Assembly: GCA_949987705.1 (NCBI GenBank)
Contig: OX465281.1
Location: forward strand, 196,465,112-196,529,111
Reading direction: 5' to 3'
DNA length: 64,000 bases
Origin: Thereva unica
Taxonomy: Eukaryota; Arthropoda; Insecta; Diptera; Therevidae
Part shown: piece by piece, positions 44,449 to 56,337 of the stretch
Numbering within the stretch: the stretch's first letter is position 1
Layout of the letters: every line of letters begins with the position of its first letter
Notes under the pieces: model-generated
The model's database searches: none
Told to the model about the DNA's origin: nothing
Seen by the model: the letters and a program-made list of their open reading frames with translations, nothing else
Translations under genes and position numbers: made by a program

Positions 44449-44540
44449 TCTGCTACCTCGGTAGCATTATTACCGAAAATGGTGATGTCAGTTCCAGAAT
44501 AAATAAAGCACGAGGCGCATATGCATGCCTGTCCCACATA

Positions 44541-44868
44541 TTTTTTTTTTATGTGGCAGTGCTAAGCTTAGGAGTCACCCTTTGTACTACTAGTCCGTCA
44601 TGTCATTTGTCACGTCATGGTGCAATGTCTAGCAGTAAGCTTAGTACGGGGGAGGGTTGGGGGGGGTATAGGCTAAGGATTAAAAGGTACGGGGGGGTAT
44701 TGAAGAAGGTGGTGATGAACCCTGCGTTTGAACTCTTGGATGTTGTAGGAGTTCGGAAATACTGACTGCGAGAGGTTATTCCACAGTCGAGTTGTTCTAT
44801 TAACAAACGAATTCATATCTTGTTGAGTGCGTGAAGGAGTGCGTATGGAGATCAACTGTGATCTCCAC
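44541..44868 (-). mobile_element. 3' end of the Jockey-like LINE nested in another LINE
   Basis: A T run at 44540-44551 marks the reverse-complement of a poly-A tail. The minus strand then reads NSYNIQEFKRRVHHHLLQYP near 44750-44700 and NSFVNRTTRLWNNLSQS near 44810-44770, the C-terminus of the family at 31838-37180. It is heavily 5' truncated. Host LINE reading resumes at about 44845 (WRSTVISTNT). Confidence 0.8.
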
Positions 44869-45215
44869 TAACACCTAATTGCGGCTGTTCAACTCCAACG
44901 TTAAGGCAGTTCTTTTGTACGGTTGCGAAACATGGAAAGTCACCCAATTCATCACATGGCGCATACAAGTCTTCATCAACGGATAGTTTTCGTCGTATCC
45001 TAAAAATCCGCTGGCAAGATAGAATTTCAAACGAAGAACTATGGCGCTGTGCCGGCGAAGAAAGGATAGACGACCAAATCAGACGAAGGAAATGGAATTG
45101 GGTTGGCCACACCTTGCGACGCGAAAACGAAAATCTAGCCAAACAGGCCCTTGATTGAAATCCGCAAGGTTCCCGTCGAGTAGGAAGACCTAGAACAACG
45201 TGAAGGAGAACCCTA

Positions 45216-46680
45216 CTAGAAGAAGCCGCAACAACTGGGAGATCCTGGTCGTAACCGTGGTTTGCCAACTGGTCTTTTGCCATCTGGTAGTAGATACAGG
45301 GCTTTTTTTGATATCCTTGAGTCATCCATTCTTTGGACATGGCCGGCCCAACGTAAACGTAGTAGCTTGGCATGGATCGAAAGTTTACATTCTTTGTATA
45401 AGTCGTACAATTCGTAATTGTAGCGTATTCTCGATGCACTGTCTTCATTGATTGGGCCGTATAGCCTTCGGAGAACCTTCCTCTCAAATATATCCAGCTT
45501 GTCTGCGGATTTCTGGGAGATACTCCAAGCTTCACATCCATACGTAGCTACTGTACGTATGATGGTTTTGTAGATTCTTATTTTAGTTTTTCTGTGGATG
45601 TCTCTGGATTTCATTACTGGCAGTAGTGAGAAGTATGTTCTGTTCGCGGCGTTTATTCTTCTTTGTACGTCTATCGTTTCATCGTTGTCTTTGCTGACTG
45701 TGGACCCCAGGTAGTTAAATTGGTTTACCCGTTCAAATTTATATTCCCCCAGGTGGTATTATGGTTTCTTCTTCTTCTTTCCACCCTTGACTGCTTTAGA
45801 TTCTTACTCTTCTCTGCGTTTATTTGCAGCCCTATATGTTTTGCTCCATCGTCTAATTCTGTAAATATTTCTCTAAGATATGACAGTGATCTTGCAAGGC
45901 AGTTTATATCGTCGGCATATCCTGCCTACTGTTTCGATTTGTTAAGCAGGGTTGCGTTCGCATCATTGTTAGCCCTGCGAATTACTCCTTCTAGGCAGAG
46001 ATTAAATAGCATGGGTGCCAGCCTGCTTTAAGCCTTGCTTGACTGGGAAGGATTCCGTCAATTCTCCTTGTATTCTGACTGCACATCTTGTATTTTCCAT
46101 TGTCATTTTTGTAAATTATCTTCAGGGGGATGTTTAGGTCCAGCATTGTTGCATACATTTGCTCCCTGTCGATGCTGTCGTATGCTTGTTTAAACTCGAT
46201 GAAAAGTTGATACACGTCAATGTTGTATTCCCAGCATTTTCGGAGGATTTGCCTTATTGTAAAAAGTTGATTCATTGTTGACCTATTTCTTCTGAATCCA
46301 GCTTGGTATTCACTTAGTGCAGCTTCTGCGTAAGGTTCCAGTGTGGTCTTAATTATATTGGTCATTATTTTATATACTGTGCTTAAAAGAGATATGCCCC
46401 TATAGTTTTCACAGTTGAATCTGTCCCCTTTCTTGTGTATTGGGCAGATAATGCTTTGCTCCCATTCTTCAGGCATTTCTTCATTCCTCCATATGCAGCA
46501 TAGTAATTCGTGTATAGCTGCTGACAGCGATTCGCCTCCTTGTTTGATCAACTCTGCTGGGATGTTATCAATTCCTGGAGATTTATTGTTTTTTAATGAT
46601 CGTATGGCACTTTGTACTTCTTCCAGAGTGGGTACATTTGTTTCTCTGGTGTCATATGCAACAATCATAGCCATATTAAA
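45216..46680 (-). mobile_element. LINE reverse transcriptase fragment (Outcast/RTE-like)
   Basis: On the minus strand from 46640: LEEVQSAIRSLKNNKSPGID, PIHKKGDRFNCENYRGISLL near 46440-46390, SEYQAGFRRNRSTMNQLF near 46310-46260, YQLFIEFKQAYDSIDREQ near 46220-46160, then a gap with frame changes, and the tail RTVATYGCEAWSISQK near 45560-45510, IFERKVLRRLYGPINED and LRWAGHVQRMDD near 45350-45310. The endonuclease and the GxPQG and YxDD blocks are absent or unreadable. Its left end abuts the LINE at 42480-45240. Confidence 0.8.
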
Positions 46681-46799
46681 TGTAACGCATTTGATACATT
46701 TTTTCCTAATTTTGTTGAGGCTCTCAACTAAACACGCAAACATAAAACTATAAAATTAAAATCATCCAAATTAAAATGTAACCCACGAAAGCAAAAGGA

Positions 46800-48726
46800 A
46801 ACATAAGCTGTCACGTGCGATTAGAAAGACTCGTTTTAAGGACATCTTTAATAATGCTCACGCTAAACATATTAATATTGTGGTTCACGTTAATGAATAT
46901 GCGATTGACAGGTCCAAGTATGCCGTAAGTGTTAGTATTAGAGGAGTTGAGAGGTGGTCCTCTCAGATTATAACCATTCTCTCGAAACGACGCACAGTGA
47001 CCTAGGAAACCTGAGTTGACCTTTCCATTAAAGAGGCGATGAACAAATATTACATCGGCCACAACGCTTGTGAAGAGAGCTTAAGTTGAGTAACTTAAGC
47101 CGGGATTCATATGATGGAAGAACTAATGGGTTTCAGTGCGAATCGAACGAATCTTCGTTGAACCGATTCAATAGTTCTAACATGCGAATTGTAGTGAGAC
47201 TCAACCTGGGATGTATATTTGAGTAATGGTCTGACAAGAGAAATGTAAAAGTTTTTAGTGATCAAGGGGTTGTCAAATTCTTTGGACCACCTTTTAATAA
47301 AACCAGGACTAAACTACTTGTGGAAGAGATATAGTTGATGTGAGTGGAAAAATCCAGCTTACTATCAAATCTGATCCCGAGATCTTTAACATTATTAACA
47401 CGAGGGATACCCTCATCAGAAAAGGTGTAGTTAAAAATTATAGGACAACGTCTCAACGTCATAAATTACGTCACACGTTAGGGGGGAGGGAGGGGGTCGG
47501 CGAAGTGTGACATTGTGTGACAAGGGGTGGGGGGGGTCTTGAATTTTGTTACGTCACATTTCAAAATCTAATATATCTAAATATAGTAATACTGCTCATT
47601 ACGCGAAGGATACGTTCCGCAAAAACTCGCGTTAAAGCTGGAAACAGACACACGCGCAATGGCGGTTGTGTGATCTGTGTATTATTTTTCTATCCTACAG
47701 AGCGTATCTTTGTTTTAGGTACTAATCTCATTACTACAATTTGGAAAACATATAATTTTGCATTAATTATGAAATTCAACAAATTCCCTATCCCTATCAC
47801 CATCAGACGACTCAAAAAATAAACAAAATGCTCACAAATACCAAAAAACGACTCAAAACACAAACTGCTGTTTTAGTTTAATAACTTCTAGATGCAAAAT
47901 TGCACAATATGTGACGTCACACTAGGGAGGGGGGGGTCTCCCAAATGTGACCAGCTGTGACAAGGACGGGGGGGGGGGGGGGTCAAAAAATCATGAAATT
48001 CGTGTGACGTAATTTACGGATGGCCCCTTACTAATGAACGTCATGATTTCACAGTTACTTATATTAAGAACCAGGTTATTGTTGGCACACCAAGAGTGAA
48101 ATGTGTTAAGGTCAACTTGCAAAAGTTTGCAATCCTCAATACTCTTTATGTGACGGTTTGATGTCATTAGCGTAAATCAATATTATAAAGTGCCTTAGCA
48201 AGGAAACAATGTCATCAATTGGTAGAATGAAGAGAAGAGGACCAATATGACTTCCTTGAGGGACACCGGATGTCGCTTCAATGGTTACTGATTTGGATCC
48301 TCGAAAAAGAACTTGGCAGGTCCGGTCAGCTAAGTAAGACTGGACCCATACTAGAAGGGCTTACGGAAAGCTTAACATTTTTAATTTGAGAATTATAATG
48401 GAATGGGAGAGCTTGTCTGCCTTAATAAAATCAGTGTAAACACAATCCGTTTGACAACTAAAAACGAAGCCCTCGACAGCATGAGAAGTGAACTCAAGAA
48501 GATTAGTGGTTGTGGAACGAGCTGCAAGAAAACCATGTTGATTCGTTGAGACCAGCCTCTAGGCACGGTTGCATACATAATTGATTCAAAATGTATCGGT
48601 ATAACAGACAACTTCGCAACTGGTGTATAATTCCAGATTTCGTTCCTGCTACCACTTTTATGAACTAATTCTTCCAAAAAGTAGGCAAGTTTCCTTTCTC
48701 TAAAGATTTTTGAAAAAGGGTTTTCA
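46800..48726 (-). mobile_element. Jockey-like LINE fragment, minus copy, split by MITE
   Basis: On the minus strand from 48700: PFSKIFRERKLAYFLEELV, a NYTPVAKLSVIPIHFES block and NMVFLQLVPQ (frame-shifted counterparts of NYRPIAKLSSIPKLFES and NQHGFLAA at 50530-50650), then after the MITE at 47443-48028 PIIFNYTFSDEG and NNVKDLGIRFDSKLDFSTHI near 47420-47330, and VADVIFVHRLFNGKVNSGFL near 47060-47000 down to about 46811. It is the same family as the plus-strand copy starting at 48727. Confidence 0.8.
47443..48028. mobile_element. TIR element with CGTCATAAATTACGTCACAC ends and G-runs
   Basis: Near each end lies TAAATTACGTCACACG in opposite orientation (about 47461-47476 and 47999-48014), followed by poly-G tracts of seven to fourteen bases and TGTGACAAG words. 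The outer border is approximate, since the surrounding LINE frame resumes at about 47440 and 48035. Such CATAAATTACGTCAC ends occur in many insect genomes as small DNA elements. No transposase is present. Confidence 0.65.
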
Positions 48727-51700
48727 GTGAAGACTGGAAATAAACCTTGAAACAATCTCCTGCAGAAAGATTTGCAATTCTTCCAAACCGGTCGCGTCCT
48801 TTGTTCTGTCTGCACCACCCAGTACCGCTGAAAAGCTTTTGGACCCGACATTCTGGCCTCCCGGTGCCTTCTCTAAATACTTTGTTCCCCGCACAGGTTT
48901 ACATCGCACTCCTGACTTTCGCCAGGTTTCAAAAAACTTAAGACGCTCACCCTCTATTACCAAAACGTAAGAGGAGTGAGGTCCAAAACCCACGATGTGT
49001 TTCTATCAACTTCGGCCAGCGATTTTGATATAATCGCTTTTACGGAAACATGGTTATATAGTGGGATCCTCAATGCCGAACTATTCGACTCCTCCTTCCA
49101 AGTTTTTCGGAGGGATAGATATAATGACTCGGAGGCTCGTGGAGGTGGTTTACTACTTGCCTGTAATAACCGTCTCAATTGCTCTTCAATAACGCTTCCT
49201 AGTTTTTTCCAACTCTTTGGACATTGAGCTTCTCGCTCTTAATGTCTCTCTTGCCCACAATAACCTGTTCTTGATCTGCTGTTACATCCCACCCGATATG
49301 CTCAGCACTCTTGACGATAAAGGTCATAACCTTTATGATATCCTAATTTCCTGCATTAATCATATCCAGGATATGATGGATTCTAAAGACGAAATCCTAC
49401 TTTTAGGTGATTTTAATTTAACCAATGTTCAATGGGTATCTTGTGATGACGACGATAACTACCTCCCTGAAAACAACCTTAATTTTAGGGAGTCCAGATT
49501 TCTGAATTCCCTATTCTCGCGGCCTGAACCAAATGAGTGGTGTGAATAATATTTTAGGAAGGCGGTTAGATCTTGTATTCTTTTCCGACTCAGACAACGT
49601 GAATGTTGAGCCTAGCTCAATTGTCTTGTCACCTGTCGATAATTATCACCCTCCTCTCCTACTGAGCTATTGTTCTGTCTTTAACAATAAGCCAATCCCA
49701 GAGGAGTCAACCTTTACCTTTAACTTTAAAAAAGCCAACCTTGAGGAACTGTCATCCAAGCTCACTTCGGTCGACTTCAATTGGTTGCTCTCACATAATG
49801 AGTTGGATGTCGATGTAGCAAGATTTTATTCCGTCCTGTATGAAACTTTCGCATCCTGTGTAACCTATCGAGCCGTTAAAGTCGTCCAGATCATCCCCAC
49901 CGTGGTACAACAACGAGTTGAGACGTACCAAAAACCTGAAGAATAAACTCTGGAAAACCTATCTGAAGAAGAAAGACACTGCGAGTTTCGATGCATTTCT
50001 CAATTGCTATGACCAATTTCATGCTCTCTCCAAAATCCTCTATAAGGAATACCTCAGAAACATGGAAGGTAAAATGTATGGTGATCCCAGAGCATTCTTT
50101 CAATTTATCAATACAAAGAAAAAAGTTGATAATTACCCTTACACCATGCAATACGCGAACTCCCTTAGTTCTAATTCAGCCGAAATTTGCGACAATTTTG
50201 CATCGTTCTTCCTCAAATCATTCTCGTCCCCTGCATTCCAACCAGATGTAGACAATTTTCGACATATCAATGCAATCCAAACGGTTCAAAACTTTTCCCT
50301 GTCTGTAACCAGGGATGATATCTCGAAACATATAAATAAACTTCCACAGGATTTTTCGTCCGGCCCTGATGGAGTCCCTCCAGCTGTTCTAAAATCCTGT
50401 GCAGAGGCCCTACTGTCTCCTCTACTATGTTTATTTCAAAAATCCCTAAATAAAGGGCGCTTCCCAATCCTATGGAAGAACTCTTTTATAATACCTGGCC
50501 ATAAAAAAGGCTGTAAGAATGAAATCTCTAATTATAGGCCAATTGCGAAGTTATCGTCTATACCAAAACTCTTCGAATCTATTATTTATTCTGCTATCGC
50601 CCCTATCTGCAAGGGGCTTATCTCAACAAACCAACATGGTTTTCTTGCAGCCCGCTCCACTACTACTAATTTACTGGAGTTCTCTTCACACACAGTTAGA
50701 GGCTTTGTTACTGGCTGCCAAACTGACTGTGTCTACACAGACTTTAGTAAGGCTTTCGACAAGCTCTCCCACTCTATTATAGTTCTTAAACTAAAGAAAG
50801 TAGGCTTTCCGCATGCCCATGTGGTATGGTTCCAGTCGTACTTAGCCGATAGAACCTACCAGGTTCTATTCCGCGGAGTCAAATCTAAGAACATCGAAGC
50901 GTCCTCTGGAGTCCCGCAAGGTAGTCTTGGCCCTCTCCTTTTTATTTTATCGATTGACGATATTGTTACCCAGTTAAGGCACTGTAAAATCCTTATTTAC
51001 GCTGATGACATCAAACTGTATCGCCACATAAGGAGTATAGAGGATTGCAAACTTCTGCAAGCAGATCTAAACACCTTCTATTCTTGGTGTGCCAACAACA
51101 ACCTTGTGCTTAATATTAGTAAATGCGAGATCATGACTTTTTGTAGGAAACGTGGTGTTATAACTTATGACTATACTTTCCTTGACAACAAGGTCTCCCG
51201 TACTGAATCTGTAATCGATCTTGGGGTTAGGTTAGAAAGTAAGTTGGATTTCTCCACCCACATCAATTATATCTCCTCCAAGGGCAATTCAGTCCTGGGA
51301 TTTATAAAAAGATGGTCCAAAGAGTTCAACAACCTCCTCATCACTAAACACCTGTACGTATCTTTGGTTAGGCCTTTGCTGGACTACTCTTCCCAGGTGT
51401 GGTCTCCTTACTACTCCTCCCATGTTAGTAGAAACGAATCGGTTCAAATGAAGTTTTCACTCAGCCACCTCCCGTGGGATGACCCACTCGCTCTTCCGCC
51501 TTATGAGAACAGACTTAAATTGCTCAACTTAAGCTCTCTCCATAAGCGCCGTGAGGTCGCTGACGTTATATTCGTTCATCGACTGATGAATGACAAGGTG
51601 GACTCTGGTTTCTTAAGAAGCCGCGCGTCATTTAGAGTGAATAACTACAACCTGAGAGGTGAATCTCTCTTGCACATTAATTCCTCTAACACCAATTATG

Positions 51701-51890
51701 GCATGTTCGAACCCATTAATCGCATGCTTATAAATACTAACAACAATAGGAATGTGTTTAGCTTGCTAACTATTTTACATATCAAATGTCGCCATAATGT
51801 TGCGCTCGTGTACGGGACCCTTAAGAATCTCTGAAAGTGCTGCATCAACTTAAAAATTTTAAACACATCAAAAGATAATACATTTAAAAA
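48727..51890 (+). mobile_element. Jockey-like LINE, almost full ORF2
   Basis: An ORF1-like tail (48740-48960, GLHRTPDFRQVSK) is followed by the endonuclease: YYQNVRGVRSKTHDVFLS, AFTETWL, LLGDFNLTNVQW, and VDNYHPPLLL in place of the usual SDH. Frameshifts occur near 49215, 49540 and 49920. From 49918 a single frame of 638 codons runs to 51834 and holds the complete reverse transcriptase: GPDGVPPAVLKSCAE, NYRPIAKLSSIPKLFES, VYTDFSKAFDKLSH, GVPQGSLGPLLF, intact YADD (50998-51009), and the thumb and C-terminal domain. This is the best-preserved LINE protein here. The copies at 5050-6910 and 46800-48726 are relatives. Confidence 0.9.
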
Positions 51891-53200
51891 TAAATAAAAA
51901 ACATAATTAATTTTTAAAATTTTCTGTTTTTATTAAGAATTTTCATTTTCAAACATTTATAGTAAATTTGTAACTTATTATCTAATATAGCATATTTTTT
52001 TGTGTATTATTATTATTTTTTATATGCAAGTTAATAATGCTTATAACAATTTCTTTCTTTTCTTTTTTTGATAATATTTATAAAAAATTACAAAACATCG
52101 AATTATTATTTAATATAATGTTTTTGAACACCGACAATTTTAGTTTTTATGTACTTAAAATAATATATATGTATATATAATTCAAAAATCACTTTGTTAA
52201 GTTTTCTCTTGATATTTATCAGCTTTTTCAAGGAAAACATTCTCAGATTTCGATAACTATTTTTTTTTTGGCACGATAAATCACATTCAAATGGGGTTTT
52301 CTTTTTGAGGGCGACAAGGGAAGGGATGAATTTTTAAAAATAAAAAAAATATAATGAAATACAAATTTTACATTTTACAAAACAGAAAGTATTTTGAATT
52401 ATTATTTAAAAAATATATTTTGTTTAAATCTAAATATGAACATTATTTACTGTGTTGTTTTGTTTTTTTGTTATGTATTTTTGTTTTAGTGCACGACAAT
52501 AATTATTTACAAACTTAATTAATTATTATAAAGATGGGGTTGTCTAGTATTTTATTTTTTCATTTATAATCAAGATTATTATTATTTTTTTATTTGTTTT
52601 TCGTCTAAATATTTTGTGATGTAATTATGTTATTTTTTTTTTCTATATATTTAGTATTAGCTTTTTTTTTGTTATAGAGTTAATAAAATACACAATATTT
52701 CCTTATACACGACAGCTGATCACACTTTTAGAATTTTTTATAAAATTTATTATTCTAATATTATTTTAAAATTCATAAGACACGATCAATTTGTTACAAA
52801 AAAAAAATATTGATCTGTTCAATTGATCCTTGTTTAATTTAAAAAAAAATAATATTTCTAAACATAAAAACTGGCAGTGAAAGGAAAACTAACATTAACT
52901 GGGATTTTTGTGTAAAATGCGGAGTTGTTTGTATGATTGTTTTAATAAGGAAAGTTTAATATTGCGGGGTTGTTGTTATTGTGATGTTTTTATAGTGTAG
53001 GAATTAAAAATGGTGAGATTTCACTTGCTATTTAGAGAAATTGCTTATTGTTCCTTGAAAGATAGTGTTATTTTATATCCGTTTACAAATCAGTAGAATA
53101 TACACCCTCTTCCAATGTGAAAATATTTGGTTTTAATACAACCAAATGACCCCGACCTTGTACAAAGCCGTTTCAAACACATTTCTGAATATGTACTTGT
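51891..53200. other. AT-rich spacer
   Basis: Long AT-rich stretch with homopolymer runs. No coding frame, splice pattern or transposon terminus is seen. It might include untranslated sequence of a gene outside the window, but nothing shows that. Confidence 0.5.
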
Positions 53201-53780
53201 TCATCAATATTTTTAATTCCCCAATGTTTAGCGAAGTTATTGTAATCGAAGCTACTGTAGGGCAGATGACAGGGAACCGAAGTGGAAAGGACACCCCACT
53301 TAACCCGAATGGGAATGCCCTTCGCACTCTTCATGCAATGTGGCCAACTTTTGACGCAAAGCGTTCAAAATCTCTTGTTCAGTTGAACAAAAAAGAGATA
53401 AGCCATGTAATAAAGGTGCTGACCGGTCATTGTCGCTTTGGCCCGCACGCCGAAAGATTAGGACTTCCCCACACCGGCTTATGCAGAAGTTGTGATAATG
53501 AAGAAGAGGAAGAAACTGTCTCCCATCGTCTCTGTACATGTCCCGCCCTCGCAAGGAAAAGAGGGACCTTCCTTGGCTCACCCTTCCTTGATGGATTGAG
53601 CGAGTTGCAATATAGTGGTGCTCCTAGCCTCTGTCGCTTTAAAAAAAGTTCAAAATGGCTTGAAATGGCCTGAACTTTGTCCCAACAATAGAATGGCATT
53701 ACAATGGGCCCAATGGCGTGCCTAAGTGGGCTCCCTAGTGGGTGCAGCCATTTCAACCAAACCTAACTTATTGTAATCGG
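53200..53780 (+). mobile_element. LINE RNase H / C-terminal tail fragment
   Basis: Reads VIEATVGQMTGNRSGKDTPL, SKSLVQLNKKEISHVIKVLT, GHCRFGPHAERLGL and CRSCDNEEEEETVSHRLCTC. The tail with Cys-x2-Cys, His and Cys is typical of the end of I/R1-like LINE ORF2. It is related to the relics at 18700-19500 and 28681-29640. Only the C-terminal 150 residues remain. Confidence 0.8.
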
Positions 53781-53879
53781 TCCGAAAATCGAAATCGAAA
53801 TTTTCAACGTATTTTCATTTTTCAAGGTCCCAATAGCATTTTAAGCAAAAATGAGAAAAGTATGTGAGAATGTTCGTAC

Positions 53880-54260
53880 GTATGTAGTAATTTTTTCCTG
53901 TACGATATCGCGCGAACCAAAAAAGAAAACGACTTCGTTGAGGAGCCGTTCGAAGCGTATTAACGGAAATATGATCTAAAAAGATTTTTATAAAATTTGG
54001 TTGAGCCGTTTTTTGGTTTAAACGACAAAAGTGATTTTTGTACCTACACGATATCGCCCGAACCACGAAGGATATTGACTTACTTGAGGTCTCGTTCGAA
54101 GCGTATTAACGAAAATATAATCTGGAAAGATTTTCACAAAACTCGGTCGACCGTTTTTTGAGTTTAAACGACGTTCGTGATTTCTATAACTGCACGATAT
54201 CGCGCGAATCAAAAACTATATCGATTTCTTTGAGGTACCGAAAGAAGAATATTAACAAAA
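53880..54260 (-). repeat. Minisatellite, about 145-bp unit, inverse of 31490-31800
   Basis: The words tacgatatcgcgcgaacc, cacgatatcgcccgaacc and cacgatatcgcgcgaatc recur at about 53901, 54045 and 54194, each followed by a gaggagccg/gaggtctcg/gaggtaccg clause, ttcgaagcgtattaac and a gagccgttttttg clause. That gives about two and a half units in the opposite orientation to the locus at 31490. Confidence 0.75.
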
Positions 54261-55326
54261 AAAAATGCTTTTAAAAAAATTTCATAACATTCGGTCGGGC
54301 CTTTTTTGTTTAAATGAAAAAACTTCGGCTAAGTGTCAGAAAGACCTTAAATTGATAAGTTTTGCTAATATCTAATGAATTTGATGGAATGAGACCCGTT
54401 CTCAACGAAGTACAACAACTCATTTTTGGATTCTGCCCAGCTATACGTTTCCAACAAAACATCACTTGTCAAAATCCGGCACCCTTTAAAACTCGTGCAA
54501 AATGACGTTACCCTTTACAAACATCAGGAATTTTTCAAGCATTGGATTAGTACTTTTTTGACGGGGATTGTTGTGTGCGTCCTACTGTTTCAGGATATTG
54601 CGGTTCATTTCGGACGTCTTTTATGAAGAAAAGAGCAGGAGCGGACGATGTGGGTGCGGTGTGGTGCGGTGGGTAGATTTTTTGAACCACTGAATTCTTT
54701 CACTGAATTTTTGAACCAACTATTTGAAAGCTGTGTGTTTGTTGTTGTTTTTTGCCTCCCTTTTGCTAGGAAAAGAAAAGGAGTAGCGGAGAAGTATTGA
54801 GATTAAAAACAATAACAACAAGCTAAAGAATTCTAACGCATAGTTCGACGTAAAAGTTGGCACTTGTGAAAACCCTTGCGACTTCTTCGTCGAATTTGAA
54901 AAGCGAATGGACGATTACAGCCAATTTTTGTAGTTTGGCTCGTGAGAAAATGGCCATATTATTTTTTAGACAATAAAGGAACAAACATAAAAGAGCAATT
55001 AAAGAGGAATTTTCGCCACTAGGAATTTTGTTCTCCTCAATTCACTTGGGAGATTATTTCCTGAATTTTTGCTTATGACAAAGGTATGTTCTTTCACTTT
55101 TTGAGTAAAATCACAAGAAACATTTTTTGAGTAAAATTTGATGAAAATCTCGAAGCTAAAATCTCTGGTTAGTTCCTGCACGAGGAGAAGTAAAATATCA
55201 CAGTTTTTCTTGCATGAGAGAGTACAGAGACGGCAATTGGGTGAATTTGTGTAATTTCTTGTACCCGCCCGTAAGAATACCTTATCTTTTTATTTTCATA
55301 CAACATTTTTTTTTAAATCTTAATTT
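54261..55326. other. Spacer
   Basis: No gene recognised. Near 54640 a CAGGAGCGGACGATG string resembles a hAT terminus but has no supporting duplication. Confidence 0.4.
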
Positions 55327-55385
55327 CTCAAATTGCGCCCGGTGCAAGTGCACCATTCACACCTATGGAATCGCCGCTCCTGGTA
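55327..55385 (-). mobile_element. hAT terminus (solo end)
   Basis: The minus strand begins CAGGAGCGGCGATTCCATAG at 55385 and continues with GGTGCACTTGCACCGGGCGC, matching the left end of the hAT at 26108. The other end of the element was not found, so this is a truncated copy or an element whose far end is beyond recognition. Confidence 0.7.
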
Positions 55386-56064
55386 CTTTACATTGATTAG
55401 TTTTGCTAATATCTCCAGAAAGCTTTGGAATTTCCAAATGAAGTTATTCACGTCGCAGTTTATCAGCGCGTCAACACGCTCATTACAAATTCGAACACCC
55501 GCTTAAGTATAGCCAACGAAGTACGAAGGATATGTTTGTTTGCTAACGTTTAGGAGGAAATTCTCTGGATAAATCTTGTGGATTTACCACTATTATAGTT
55601 ATTTGAACTAGCTTCTCTCAGGATAACTTTGTCACCAGTTCTGACACTAGCCAATTTTCCACTAGTGCTAAACTTATTACAATTTTGTAAAAAGTCAGTT
55701 TATTTCGTCTACTGGGAAGTTGATCGTGTGGACCGAAGGGATCAAACCCATCGGCATGGTTATAGAGTCGAACTTTTGGTTTTGCTTTTAACTAAACTTT
55801 CAACTTCAACTACATTTTTCTCCAAAAAAAAACTAATAATATCCTTTTTTTCCAAAATTAAGAAGCTTGGTGCATTTCCTATGAATAGTGTCCAAATAAT
55901 TTTTATTCTACGGTCTTTACTTTTGAAGAGTTAACAAAATTTCGACTCTTGACACCAAAAGTTGGCAAGATGGAATCATCGATTTTACCATTATAGATAG
56001 GTGGAGGAATTCTGCGTTCATTGGTAGCTTATTCATGGAAATAGGTTATACGGTTACAAAAATA
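55386..56064. repeat. Interspersed repeat debris
   Basis: Positions 55720-55770 carry the repeat words shared with 30850-30915. A clause tagataggtgg(a)g(g)a(a)ttctgcg near 55995-56015 recurs near 56151-56175. No coding content. Confidence 0.4.
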
Positions 56065-56337
56065 CAGGGTGATTAATCGCTAAGTCCTTGCGATCCCTCA
56101 CCCCATACGATTTTTGGCCTCATTAAAGTTGAAACCTTGACTTTTACAGTTTTAGATAGGTGCGAGTATTCTGCGAAGATTGCTGCCTCATTCATGAAAA
56201 TATCTTAACCTGTACCAAAAAAAATGCAAAACGCCGTGGCGGCTAAACCATTACGATTACCCCCCCCCCCCCATACGATTTTTGGTTCGTTTATCCAAGA
56301 CCTATCCGCCCTTCGACATTTTCACTGATACACCCTG
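56065..56337. mobile_element. Possible mariner-type MITE, 273 bp
   Basis: CAGGGTG at 56065 and CACCCTG at 56331-56337 are inverted and each is flanked by TA. Such ends resemble those of mariner elements, but the inverted match is short. The interior includes a run of 14 C near 56260-56273. No transposase. Confidence 0.4.

Larger units (their letters stand above)
42480..45240 (+). mobile_element. RTE-like LINE, degraded, with two insertions
   Basis: From left to right: linker (PERRHQLEREYSQLHREV near 42590-42650), start of reverse transcriptase (GKAAGKDGTPPELLKAES near 42986), IPKKGDLTICDNWRGICLLS near 43130-43190, QQAGFRKGRSCVDHINTLR near 43270-43320, a YEKAFDSVN-like stretch near 43380, GVRQGCLLSPLQFL near 43544-43585, then NKFCYLGSIITENG, which spans the MITE at 43876-44448. 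After a second insertion (44541-44868) the tail resumes with NSNVKAVLLYGCETWK near 44890-44940 and ends RRRKWNWVGHTLRRENE near 45085-45130. Many stops. Its 3' end matches the fragment at 8380-8650. Confidence 0.85.

Noticed and set aside
54640..55385. A complete hAT element between CAGGAGCGG at 54642 and the end at 55385
   Set aside because: The flanking octamers do not match and the left string lacks the subterminal GGGCGCAA words, so only the right end is accepted.
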